A DNA stretch of 53,706 nucleotides. It comes from Acidobacteria bacterium RIFCSPLOWO2_12_FULL_66_21 (lineage in GTDB: Bacteria > Acidobacteriota > Vicinamibacteria > Vicinamibacterales > 2-12-FULL-66-21). The stretch is from the NCBI GenBank assembly GCA_001767455.1, contig MELC01000036.1:1-53706 (forward strand), given 5' to 3'. The position numbers and the translations under genes were made by a program. Each line of letters begins with the position of its first letter. The stretch's first letter is position 1. Shown here piece after piece: positions 1-7,701 of this stretch. The notes beneath the pieces are model-generated. The model did no database searches. It was not told the origin of the DNA and saw only the letters and a program-made list of their open reading frames with translations.

Positions 1-87
1 CCAACACCGGACATCACACAGATTGGAGACGCAGCCGGTAGGATAGGTCAACGCAGCCAACACAATTAACCTGTCCACCGAATCGGA

Positions 88-465
88 TCAGGGCCAGAGG
101 GCCTGAAGGAAGGCGGGCGAATGAGCGCCAATGTTCGCGAAGCTTGTGCTCGAGAAATCGGGGGCGGGTTTGTTATCGATCAACATCACCGCGGTATGGC
201 GCACGCCCGACGGAATGGGTTGAATCGGATACACGCCCGCATCACGTCGCCCAGTTGCCGAGGCAATCAGCGCATACCGCTGCCCGGCATCCGCAGGCGC
301 CCCACTCAGCATGACTGACGTGGCCTTGACGGGTGTGCGATGGTCCACGACCACCTTTCGGTCTGGCGCAAAGGGATCGAGCAACAGGATGTGAACTCGC
401 CCGCCTTGCCACAACTTGCGGTCGCCGCGGTAGATGGTGACGTTGATGTCGCCGGTTATTGCCAT
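88..465 (-). CDS. Hypothetical protein, 125 aa
   Basis: An intact frame from ATG at 465 to TGA at 88 encodes a 125-residue protein I do not recognise. It has no clear signal peptide or membrane segment. The sequence alternates short hydrophobic strands (for example DINVTIYRG, RVHILLLDPF, RHTAVMLID) with turns, which suggests a small all-beta fold such as a carboxypeptidase-regulatory-like or fibronectin-like module. It has a single Cys-free chain and no catalytic motif that I can see. It lies in the accessory left end, transcribed away from the ATPase pair at 1242-3889, so it need not belong to the same unit. Codon use looks less GC-biased at third positions than in the genes to the right. 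Existence of the gene is likely; function is unknown. Confidence 0.55.
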   Translation of the reverse strand: MAITGDINVTIYRGDRKLWQGGRVHILLLDPFAPDRKVVVDHRTPVKATSVMLSGAPADAGQRYALIASATGRRDAGVYPIQPIPSGVRHTAVMLIDNKPAPDFSSTSFANIGAHSPAFLQALWP

Positions 466-886
466 CTTGAAGTTCCAGGAACGATGTGACGGTCTGGCTC
501 ATCTCGCGCTGCCGAACTTCCCTTCGCTCTCCGGCCCCGCGCTGTGCGAAGGGGCTCGAGCATGTCTTCCAGGTGTTGTCACGTGCCCTCTCCGGGCACC
601 TGCATCCTGCCGATGCGACTTCGCGTTGTCAAGCGTGTGCGGCTGCAGCACACGCTTCTCTAAGAGCACGTCGAGCTTTAGCTCGATGGGCGTCCAGATG
701 CGGGCCCGCTAGGTTGCTTCGGTGCTGCTCGAAGAACAGGCTCGCGATCGTCGCCGTGAAAGGTGCCGGTCACACAGATGCCCCGTTAGCATCAGCACGA
801 CAGCGATCACGTGGCCCTCGACGACGGGGCGGTGTGCTACACTCCCGCCGCTGCAAGCCACACCGGAGGACGAAAGGCGGAGACCC
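466..886. other. Gene-poor stretch, no convincing gene
   Basis: Several overlapping frames are open on both strands here, but none has a convincing start, ribosome site or protein-like composition; all are rich in Arg, Ser and Cys, as expected of out-of-frame reading. The sequence between about 640 and 760 has short direct and inverted segments but no clear terminator. It may be the debris of an older integration, or a control region for the genes to the right. Confidence 0.4.
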
Positions 887-1192
887 GTGGGGCGTACCGT
901 CGCTGCTGCGTTGGCCGTAGGTGTGCTCGGTCTCGTTAGTGTGACGCTCCCCCTTAAGCCGGTGCACGCGGGCGGTACACCGAAATCGACGCCTCCCTCC
1001 CAGGATGCGTTCGTACCCGACTGTGCGCTGCCGTTCGCCCCGCTGGCGGTCACGGCGCAACCCGTATCGCTCATCCACCGGCAGTACGCCTGCGCGGAAA
1101 AGAGGGGATCACGTCATCGTGAACCGGGCGGGTCGCCGGGTAAGGTTCTGCACTTTACAGCCGCGGCGCTTTCGATGTGCGGCTGCGGGTAA
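887..1192 (+). CDS. Possible small secreted protein or gene remnant
   Basis: A GTG at 887 is preceded by the purine-rich stretch GGCGGAGACCC. It opens a frame whose first 30 residues resemble a signal peptide: GRT, then a hydrophobic run AAALAVGVLGLVSVTL, then a likely cleavage after VHA. The mature part has Cys in PDCALPF and again in QYACAE, which might form a disulfide. From about 1100 the frame turns Arg/Gly-rich and ends in a Cys-Gly tail, so the 3' end may be truncated or recombined. I do not recognise a family. It could be a small exported protein, a broken one, or a chance frame; the signal-like N terminus is the only real support. Confidence 0.3.
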   Translation: MGRTVAAALAVGVLGLVSVTLPLKPVHAGGTPKSTPPSQDAFVPDCALPFAPLAVTAQPVSLIHRQYACAEKRGSRHREPGGSPGKVLHFTAAALSMCGCG

Positions 1193-1241
1193 GCGCCAAA
1201 TCGTTCGGCACAGGAAATCACATGAACCGGAAGCAAGCCCA

Positions 1242-1436
1242 ATGACTCCACCACCCACAGTCGAGGGAACACCTGACGTCCCGGCGCAGGTCTTTGAGAA
1301 GTTCCTTCGGGCCCTTGCGGGCGTCGGCGTGTCGGCCGAGTTGGTTGTCCGGCTTCGCAAGACCCTCCTTGAGGAGCAGACCTTCACCGAGCGCGCGCTC
1401 ACGGCGGCCATCCTCGGGGAGGAGCCGTTGCCGTGA
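1242..1436 (+). CDS. Small protein coupled to the SMC-like ATPase, 64 aa
   Basis: This short frame starts at ATG 1242 and ends TGA 1434-1436, sharing the four bases GTGA with the GTG start of the ATPase at 1433, a classic sign of translational coupling. The product begins with a Pro/Thr-rich segment and continues as two likely amphipathic helices (VFEKFLRALAGVGVS and AELVVRLRKTLLEEQ), ending in LGEEPLP. It has no signal peptide, membrane segment or Cys. Size and coupling suggest a partner or regulatory subunit of the ATPase. Longer frames upstream are open but become Arg-rich, so I chose the ATG nearest the helical core. I cannot assign a family. Confidence 0.6.
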   Translation: MTPPPTVEGTPDVPAQVFEKFLRALAGVGVSAELVVRLRKTLLEEQTFTERALTAAILGEEPLP

Positions 1437-3889
1437 TCCGGGTCGATTCCATAACGATCAAGGAATTTCGCGGCATCCGCGATTTGACCTTGGATCTCAA
1501 GGGGAAGAACTTCGCCATCTGTGGTCCCAACGGCACGGGAAAGAGCGGCGTGGTTGACGCCCTGGAGTTCGCGCTCACCGGGAACGTGTCCCGTCTCTCT
1601 GGAGAGGGAAGAGGCGACGTTTCTCTCAGACAGCACGGGCCCCACGTGGACAGCCGAAATGACCCGGACAAGGCGCGTGTGACAGTCAAGGTCACGATCC
1701 CCAGCCTTCGCAAGACCGTCACCATCGAGCGAAGTCTGAAGATCCCGGCGGCCGCCTACGTAACGCCGAGCGATCCCGCGGTGCTCGAAGTACTCGGGCA
1801 AGTGAAGGCGCATCCTGAGATCGTGCTCTCGCGTCGGGAATTGATCCGGTATGTGCTCGCGACGCCCGGCAAGCGCGCTGAGGAGATCCAAACGCTGCTC
1901 CATCTCGATCAAGTGGAGAAGGTCCGGGGCGGTTTGCAGAAGATCGCAAACACCTGCGAGAGGCAGTTGGTTCCGCTCCGCACGGCGGCTACACAGACCC
2001 GCGACAACCTCCTGCGTGTGCTGGAGATGACCGCACTGACAACCAAGAATGTGCTCGCCGCGGCGAACGCCCACCGCGCGATTCTCGGTCTACCGGCACT
2101 CGGAGAACTGACTCAGACAACATCTCTCAAGGACGGGATGGTGACACCTGGGCCGGTGCAGCCCCAGCGCATTCCCAAGGCCCAGGCCCTTGCGGACATC
2201 CGAGCCGCCCGCGAGGCGCTCGTGGAGATCACCAGCGTCCCAACGACCGCGCGTGTTGCCGAAGTGACAGCCGACCTAACCGCCCTCGCTAACGATCCGG
2301 CGGTTTCGGCAGGTGTAGTGCGAGAGACCTTCTATGCGACTGGGTTGGAACTCATCGAAGCCGGAACGTGTCCGCTCTGCGATACCAGCTGGGACTTGGA
2401 TGGACTCAAGAGGTACGTTCAGGCCAAGATTGACCACTTGAAGGAGGTATCGCTCAGGCGCAGAACGGTAGAAACAAAGATCGCTCCGTTGATCACGGCC
2501 CTCCGCACCGTGCGGGCCGCGATCGAGATCTTGCTCCGCCACGCTGCACACGCGAGGCCCCCTGTAGTCATGCACGTGGCCAGCGCCTACAGCGCCACTC
2601 GCGGAGCTGCGACCGAAAGGCTGTCCGCCCTTCTGCCGCTCGCCGAAACGATCACGGTTCTCGCTAACGTGCCGATCGTACCGCAGGGCGTCCTCGATGC
2701 TATCGGCGAGCTTGAGAGGGCGGTCGCCGCCCTCCCTGAGCCAACAAAGCAGGATGCAGCCCGGGAGTGGCTGACGATCGCGCAGGAGCGGCTTGAGGTC
2801 TGGCGCGACGCGATGCGGAAGCAAACGGCTGCCAACGAGCAGGCTCAGAGGGCACGGCAGGTATCCGACATCTATGCTGCCACCAGCGACACGGTCCTCA
2901 CAGGGATTTACGCCGACGTCCAGACAGACTTCGCGTCACTCTACGGGTTTGTCAACCGCGACGACGAAGACAAGTTCAAGGCTCAACTCGTCCCGTCTAT
3001 GGGGAAACTCGGCTTGGACGTCGACTTCTACGGACGCGGCTTCTTCCCCCCCGGTGCTTATCACAGCGAGGGCCACCAGGACGGCATGGGCTTATGCTTG
3101 TACCTCGCACTGATGAGGCATCTCCAGGGCGCCGGCTTCACTCTCGCGGTGCTCGACGACGTCCTCATGTCCGTGGACTCGGGTCACCGCCGCGAGGTCT
3201 GCGCCCTTCTGAAAAGGGAGTTCCCGAATACACAGTTCATCATGACCACGCATGATCCCATCTGGCTGCGCCACATGAGGACTGAGGGTCTCCTCGCGGG
3301 ACGATCCTCTGCAGATTTCAGGACATGGAGCGTTGACCTAGGGCCAACTCGATGGGATGACCGAGACGTGTGGACAGAGATCAATGACCACCTTGAGGAA
3401 AACGACGTGCGAGCCGCGGCCGGCCTTCTCCGCCACTACCTTGAATACGCATCGACGGAGCTGTGCCACAGGTTGAGAGCGCCGGTGGAGTTTCGTGGAG
3501 ACGCCCGGTATCAGCTCGGGGAGCTTATGCCCGCGGCGATTGCGCGTATGCAGAAGCTCCACAAGAGGGCGAAGGACGCCGCGAGTTCATGGAACCAAGG
3601 GGAGACCGTCGACCAGGTTGCTGCTCGCACGTCCGCGTTCACTCTGCTTGCCGAAGCCTCGAAAGCTGAGCAGTGGCAAGTAAACATCGCGGTGCACTAC
3701 AACAACTGGGACAACTTGACCAAAGAGGACTTCGCGCCCGTCGCAAAGGCGTTCCGGGATCTCCTCGGCGGATTCGCTTGCTCAGATTGCAACGAGTACC
3801 TCCGCGTGTCGCCAGACCGGGAAACCCCCGAGACGCTCCGCTGTGAGTGCGGCAAGACGAACATCAATGTCCGCAGGAAGAGCGCCTAG
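1433..3889 (+). CDS. SMC/Rad50-like AAA ATPase with CxxC hook-like motif and C-terminal zinc ribbon
   Basis: This 818-residue protein starts at GTG 1433 within the stop of the small upstream gene. It opens with the RecF/Rad50-type strand ITIKEFRGIRDLTL and a Walker A GPNGTGKS at residues 31-38. A CPLC motif lies near 313-316, in the place where Rad50-type proteins carry a hook or mid-chain Cys pair. The C-terminal ATPase half has SEGHQDGMGL in place of a canonical LSGGQ signature, Walker B LAVLDDV with acidic residues near 575-576, and the H-loop TTHD near 605-608. About 200 further residues follow and end in a Cys-pair ribbon, C783/C786 and C804/C806. Proteins of this build act on DNA ends or serve as sensors in phage-defence modules (Septu and Lamassu types, ABC three-component systems). 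No nuclease or other effector is visible beside it, so its role here is inferred only. Confidence 0.85.
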   Translation: MIRVDSITIKEFRGIRDLTLDLKGKNFAICGPNGTGKSGVVDALEFALTGNVSRLSGEGRGDVSLRQHGPHVDSRNDPDKARVTVKVTIPSLRKTVTIERSLKIPAAAYVTPSDPAVLEVLGQVKAHPEIVLSRRELIRYVLATPGKRAEEIQTLLHLDQVEKVRGGLQKIANTCERQLVPLRTAATQTRDNLLRVLEMTALTTKNVLAAANAHRAILGLPALGELTQTTSLKDGMVTPGPVQPQRIPKAQALADIRAAREALVEITSVPTTARVAEVTADLTALANDPAVSAGVVRETFYATGLELIEAGTCPLCDTSWDLDGLKRYVQAKIDHLKEVSLRRRTVETKIAPLITALRTVRAAIEILLRHAAHARPPVVMHVASAYSATRGAATERLSALLPLAETITVLANVPIVPQGVLDAIGELERAVAALPEPTKQDAAREWLTIAQERLEVWRDAMRKQTAANEQAQRARQVSDIYAATSDTVLTGIYADVQTDFASLYGFVNRDDEDKFKAQLVPSMGKLGLDVDFYGRGFFPPGAYHSEGHQDGMGLCLYLALMRHLQGAGFTLAVLDDVLMSVDSGHRREVCALLKREFPNTQFIMTTHDPIWLRHMRTEGLLAGRSSADFRTWSVDLGPTRWDDRDVWTEINDHLEENDVRAAAGLLRHYLEYASTELCHRLRAPVEFRGDARYQLGELMPAAIARMQKLHKRAKDAASSWNQGETVDQVAARTSAFTLLAEASKAEQWQVNIAVHYNNWDNLTKEDFAPVAKAFRDLLGGFACSDCNEYLRVSPDRETPETLRCECGKTNINVRRKSA

Positions 3890-4205
3890 CCTACCCGAGT
3901 TGGTTGGCCGGCAAATCCACCACAAATCCCGATGTTCTACGAGCGCCTTGACGGGGGTTCATCAGGAACGGTGAAGCTCAGAGATCTCAGTCAGCCGGCA
4001 GCCGGTGGCCTTGCAGCGATACGGCACCGATGGGCGCACTCTCCGGACGAAATGGTCCGAAACGCGATTTGAGACCTGAAAAGAAAGCGTACTCTGCCGA
4101 GATGTGCTTGAGCGCACATGAGCTGTGGCGCCAGCACGCCCCCGCGCTATGCGTCGTCCCCGTCGAACCGTGAGGCACGAAGCCAGCTCAATGAGGCCGC
4201 AGGCA
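3890..4205. other. Gap between the ATPase and typA, nothing recognised
   Basis: This gap of 316 bases separates two convergent genes. I see no open frame with protein-like composition, no tRNA fold and no strong terminator. It may hold the junction between the less GC-biased accessory segment to the left and the housekeeping chromosome to the right, but no attachment-site duplication is visible inside the window. Confidence 0.4.
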
Positions 4206-6152
4206 CTACTCGGCGGATCGCCGCGGCCGCATGTTCGCGGCGAGCACCTTCTTGCGGATCCGGATGTTCTTCGGCGTGACCTCGACGAGCTCGTCGTCGT
4301 TGATCCACTCGATGGCCTGCTCGAGGCCGAGAATGCGCGGCGGAATCAGCCGCACCGCCTCGTCGGCGGTTGACGCGCGCATGTTCGTCTGCTTCTTTTC
4401 CTTGGTAACGTTGACGTCCATGTCGCTCGCGCGCGCGTTCTCGCCGACGATCATGCCCTCGAAGACCGGCGCTCCCGGCTCGATGAAGATCACCCCGCGC
4501 TCCTGGAGGTTCCAGATCGCGTAGGCCGTGGCCGCGCCGCTTCGATCCGCCACGAGCGCGCCGGTCGTCCTCGCGGGAATCGACCCGTGCCACGGCTCCC
4601 AGTCCGCGAAGAGGTGGTTCATGATGCCGGTGCCCTTGGTCTCGGTCAGGAACTGCGACCTGAACCCGATCAGTCCGCGCGCCGGAATCCGGAACTCCAG
4701 CCGCACCCGGCCGCTTCCATGATTCACCATCTTCGTCATCGTCCCGCGCCGGATGCCGGTCTGCGCGATCACGACACCCTGGAACTCTTCGGCGACGTCG
4801 ATGACGAGCTCCTCGACAGGTTCCATCAATTGACCGGGGGGCTTCGCCCCGCCGGACCGCCCGGCACGGTCGCTCGCGGGGACCCCCTCGGCCCCCACTC
4901 CGCTCCCGTGGCTCACTCGCTCCGGCTCGTTCGCGGCGTCAGTGACGTATCTCGTGACGATGTCCGGCCGCGACACCTGGAGCTCGAACCCCTCGCGGCG
5001 CATCATCTCGATCAGGATCGACAGTTGCAGCTCGCCCCTGCCGAGCACCTTCATCTGCTCCGGCGTGTCGGTCGGCTCCACCCTGATCGACACGTTCCCG
5101 AGCAGCTCGCGGTCCAGGCGATCCTTGATCTGCCTCGAAGTGACGAACTGGCCGTCGCGGCCCGACATCGGCGACGTGTTCACGCCGAAGATCATCGACA
5201 CGGTGGGCTCGTCGATCGCGATCGGGGGGATCGCCTCCCGGTGCTCGATGTCCGCGATGGTCTCGCCGATGGTGATGTCCTCGATCCCCGCGAGGCAGAC
5301 GATGTCCCCCGCGGCCGCTTCGGTGATGTCCACGCGCTTCAGCCCCTCGAACGAGAAGAGCTTCGTGACCTTCGTCTCCTCCACGCGTCCATCGAGCTTG
5401 CAGACCGCGACCTGATCGCCAATCTTCACGCGCCCGTTGACCACGCGGCCGATGGCGATGCGCCCGAGGTAATCGCTGGAATCGAGGTTCGCGACCAGCA
5501 TCTGCAGCGGCGCCCCGGCATCGCCCCGCGGCGCCGGCACGGCCGTGAGGATGGCGTCGAACAGCGGCCGCAGATCCTGACCGGCGACGTCGGCGGACGT
5601 GCTGGCCGTGCCCGCGCGCGCGCTCGTGTACAGGACCGGGAAATCGAGCTGTTCGACGGCGGCGTCGAGATCGATGAACAGGTCGTAAATCTCGTTGAGC
5701 ACCTCCTGGATGCGCGCATCCGGCCTGTCTATCTTGTTGATGACCACGATCGGGGTGAGCCGCCGCTCCAGGGCCTTGCGGAGGACGAACCGGGTCTGGG
5801 GGAGCGGCCCCTCGGACGCGTCCACGAGCAGCAGCACGCCGTCCACCATCGCCAGCACGCGCTCGACCTCGCCGCCGAAATCGGCGTGGCCGGGGGTGTC
5901 CACGATATTGATGAGCACATCGCCATAGTGGACGGCGGTGTTCTTGGCGAGAATCGTGATCCCGCGCTCCCGCTCGAGATCGGTGTTGTCCATGGCGCGT
6001 TCGACGAGCCGCTCGTTGGCGCGGAAAATGCCGCTCTGCTGCATCATCTTGTCGACAAGCGTGGTCTTGCCGTGATCGACGTGTGCGATGATGGCGATAT
6101 TCCGCCTGAGCGCGTTGGCGATGGCAGGCGCGGTCTTCTGCTGCGTAGGCAT
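4206..6152 (-). CDS. typA: Ribosome-associated GTPase TypA/BipA with an internal insertion
   Basis: TypA is a translation-factor GTPase of the EF-G type that binds the 70S ribosome and helps growth under stress. The start is ATG 6152 (MPTQQK). G1 AHVDHGKTT lies at residues 23-31, followed by the switch RGITI, G3 DTPGHADF and G4 NKID; EF-G-like beta-barrel and C-terminal domains follow. At 648 residues it is about 35-40 longer than usual. The extra length is a Gly/Pro/Arg-rich block of roughly 37 residues between VTRYV and [11 protein letters not shown], encoded at about 4832-4944, where other TypA proteins have a short linker. The DNA of that block resembles a GC-rich repeat found elsewhere in the window. 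The hexamer TATACT ends six bases before the start codon, which suggests a leaderless or nearly leaderless transcript. Confidence 0.95.
   Translation of the reverse strand: MPTQQKTAPAIANALRRNIAIIAHVDHGKTTLVDKMMQQSGIFRANERLVERAMDNTDLERERGITILAKNTAVHYGDVLINIVDTPGHADFGGEVERVLAMVDGVLLLVDASEGPLPQTRFVLRKALERRLTPIVVINKIDRPDARIQEVLNEIYDLFIDLDAAVEQLDFPVLYTSARAGTASTSADVAGQDLRPLFDAILTAVPAPRGDAGAPLQMLVANLDSSDYLGRIAIGRVVNGRVKIGDQVAVCKLDGRVEETKVTKLFSFEGLKRVDITEAAAGDIVCLAGIEDITIGETIADIEHREAIPPIAIDEPTVSMIFGVNTSPMSGRDGQFVTSRQIKDRLDRELLGNVSIRVEPTDTPEQMKVLGRGELQLSILIEMMRREGFELQVSRPDIVTRYVTDAANEPERVSHGSGVGAEGVPASDRAGRSGGAKPPGQLMEPVEELVIDVAEEFQGVVIAQTGIRRGTMTKMVNHGSGRVRLEFRIPARGLIGFRSQFLTETKGTGIMNHLFADWEPWHGSIPARTTGALVADRSGAATAYAIWNLQERGVIFIEPGAPVFEGMIVGENARASDMDVNVTKEKKQTNMRASTADEAVRLIPPRILGLEQAIEWINDDELVEVTPKNIRIRKKVLAANMRPRRSAE
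4832..4944. repeat. GC-rich dispersed repeat inserted in frame in typA
   Basis: This block codes for the extra residues of TypA. It shares the 20-base string CGGTCGCTCGCGGGGACCCC (4867-4886) with the reverse strand at 53599-53618, and it resembles the repeat at 28480-28640. It keeps the reading frame open, much as Rickettsia palindromic elements do. The exact ends are approximate because I set them from protein alignment by memory. Confidence 0.6.
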
Positions 6153-6158
6153 CAGATC

Positions 6159-6164
6159 AGTATA
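6159..6164 (-). promoter_or_regulatory. Putative -10 hexamer of typA (TATACT)
   Basis: TATACT read on the reverse strand ends six bases before the typA ATG at 6152, which would put the transcription start at or next to the start codon. No good -35 hexamer is visible. Confidence 0.4.
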
Positions 6165-6181
6165 ACGGGTGGAGTCGGCGG

Positions 6182-6267
6182 GTTGGTGAATTGGGTGAAT
6201 TCGTGAATTCACCACCTCACCACCTCACCAATTCACCAATTCTCCAATTCTCCAATTCTCCAATCAA
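6182..6267. repeat. Short tandem repeats (period 7-9) with a palindrome
   Basis: The gap between divergent typA and the sigma-factor gene contains runs of CACCTCAC, CCAATTCA and CCAATTCT, next to the palindrome GGTGAATTCGTGAATTCACC. It is far more AT-rich than the surrounding genes. Such simple repeats recur in other gaps of this window. Confidence 0.75.
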
Positions 6268-6357
6268 CCCCCTGCCACGCCCCTGCGTCATATGTATGAC
6301 ACGCCCGGATACGGCAGAGACTGGAGACTTCCAGGTCCACCACGGACTGACAACGCG

Positions 6358-6927
6358 ATGGCTGATTCGGACCTGATCTCCCGGGCGGCAGGGGGCGACG
6401 CGCCCGCCTTCCAGACGCTCGTCGAGCGGCATCGTTCGATGGTGTACCGCGTCGCCTACCAGTTTTCCGGCAACCATCACGACGCAGAGGACATCTCGCA
6501 GGAAGTCTTCATCAAGGTTTATCGATCGCTGGATCGTTTTCGACACGACTCGCAGTTGAGCTCGTGGATGTACCGGATCGTCATGAACGCCTGTATCGAC
6601 CATCGCCGCCGCCAGTCCTCCGCCAACGCCGCGTCGTTCGAGGAGGCCGAGACCGCCATGCTGAACGCCCCGGAAGAGAGTCCCGGTCCCGAGGACAGGG
6701 CGTATGCGGGGGAGATCGGCGAGGTGCTCGAGGCCGAGATCGGCCGGTTGCCTCCGGGGCAGCGGATCGTCTTCGTCATGCGCCACCATCAGGGATTGAA
6801 GCTCTCGGAGATCGCCGAAGGGCTCGGCCTCGCGGAAGGCACCGTCAAACGTCAATTGCATGCGGCGGTGCACCGGCTGCGCCGCGCGTTGAGCCGTTCG
6901 AGAGTCACCGTCGGAGGCGGCGCATGA
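6358..6927 (+). CDS. ECF RNA polymerase sigma factor
   Basis: This is a two-domain extracytoplasmic-function sigma factor of about 189 residues. Region 2 is clear: FQTLVERHRSMVYRVAYQF, then DAEDISQEVFIKVYRSLDRF and SWMYRIVMNACIDHRRR. Region 4 follows with LPPGQRIVFVMRHHQGLKLSEIAE and the helix-turn-helix GLAEGTVKRQLHAAVHRLRR. I chose ATG 6358 (MADSDLISRAAGG) because family members usually begin there; an in-frame ATG at 6292 would add 22 unlikely residues. The stop shares ATGA with the start of the anti-sigma gene at 6924, so the two are co-translated. It probably directs transcription of an envelope-stress or similar regulon, including its own operon. Confidence 0.92.
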   Translation: MADSDLISRAAGGDAPAFQTLVERHRSMVYRVAYQFSGNHHDAEDISQEVFIKVYRSLDRFRHDSQLSSWMYRIVMNACIDHRRRQSSANAASFEEAETAMLNAPEESPGPEDRAYAGEIGEVLEAEIGRLPPGQRIVFVMRHHQGLKLSEIAEGLGLAEGTVKRQLHAAVHRLRRALSRSRVTVGGGA

Positions 6928-7694
6928 GCTGCGATCTCCACGCCTCCGGCGCGATCAACCTGTTTTTCTACGGCGAGCTCGATCCGGCGGAGCACGCCTC
7001 CATCGAGCGTCATCTTCGCGACTGCGTCGAATGCCGCGGGGCGCTCGAGGAACTGTCGTTCATTCGGACCGCGCTGGCCTCGCGCCCCGTGGTCGACGCG
7101 CCGCCCGAGGGCTGGGCGGGTTTCATGGCGCGGCTCGACTCCACCCTCGGGCAGGTTCCAGCGCCCGCCCGCCCGGCGCGGTTCCAACGGGCGCGATTCC
7201 ATTCGTACGTGGCGCCGCTCGCGATGGCCGCGCTCCTCGTGCTGGCGACGCTGAGCGTGTGGTTCACCGCGGGCGCGCGGCGGGCCGCGCCGTCCGGCGG
7301 CACTGACGTGGTCGGCGTGCCGCCTCCGGCGCCTGGCGAAACCCACGCCGCACGGCCGGGATTGACGGCCGTCACCGAAGAACACTTCGAGCGATCGAAA
7401 CTGGTCGTGCTCGGTCTGACGACGAAGGACCCGCGGCACACCGCTCCGGCTGACTGGACGTACGAGCGCCAGCTGGCGTCGGATCTGCTGAGCGACACGC
7501 GCATGTACCGCCTCGCCGCGGAGCGCCGCGGGATGGACGATCTGGCGGCGGTGATGCGCGATCTCGAGCTGGTGCTGTTGCAGGCGTCGGTCACGTCCGA
7601 GCCGGATTCTGAAGCGCTCGGGCAGATCCAGCGGCTCATTCGCAAGCGCGACCTCCTCCAGAAGATCAACGTCGTCACCTCTCGTGGGATTTGA
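6924..7694 (+). CDS. Zinc-finger anti-sigma factor, membrane-anchored
   Basis: The start ATG at 6924 overlaps the sigma-factor stop. The N-terminal domain carries the anti-sigma zinc motif HxxxCxxC at H30, C34 and C37, in the segment SIERHLRDCVECRGAL. One hydrophobic segment near residues 94-116 (YVAPLAMAALLVLATLSVW) anchors the protein in the inner membrane. The rest, about 140 residues, would face outward and ends in a helical region rich in charged residues. By family knowledge it holds the sigma factor of 6358-6927 inactive until a signal arrives. The protein is 256 residues long. Confidence 0.88.
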   Translation: MSCDLHASGAINLFFYGELDPAEHASIERHLRDCVECRGALEELSFIRTALASRPVVDAPPEGWAGFMARLDSTLGQVPAPARPARFQRARFHSYVAPLAMAALLVLATLSVWFTAGARRAAPSGGTDVVGVPPPAPGETHAARPGLTAVTEEHFERSKLVVLGLTTKDPRHTAPADWTYERQLASDLLSDTRMYRLAAERRGMDDLAAVMRDLELVLLQASVTSEPDSEALGQIQRLIRKRDLLQKINVVTSRGI

Positions 7695-7701
7695 GGCAGT
7701 C

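Noticed and set aside
3890-4205. tRNA gene or attachment site at the border of the accessory segment
   Set aside because: I found no cloverleaf-like fold, no CCA end and no direct repeat with another part of the window.
4587-6206. Long forward-strand frame opposite typA
   Set aside because: It is the antisense shadow of typA: very rich in Arg, Asp and His, without family motifs, while the reverse strand has all GTPase motifs.
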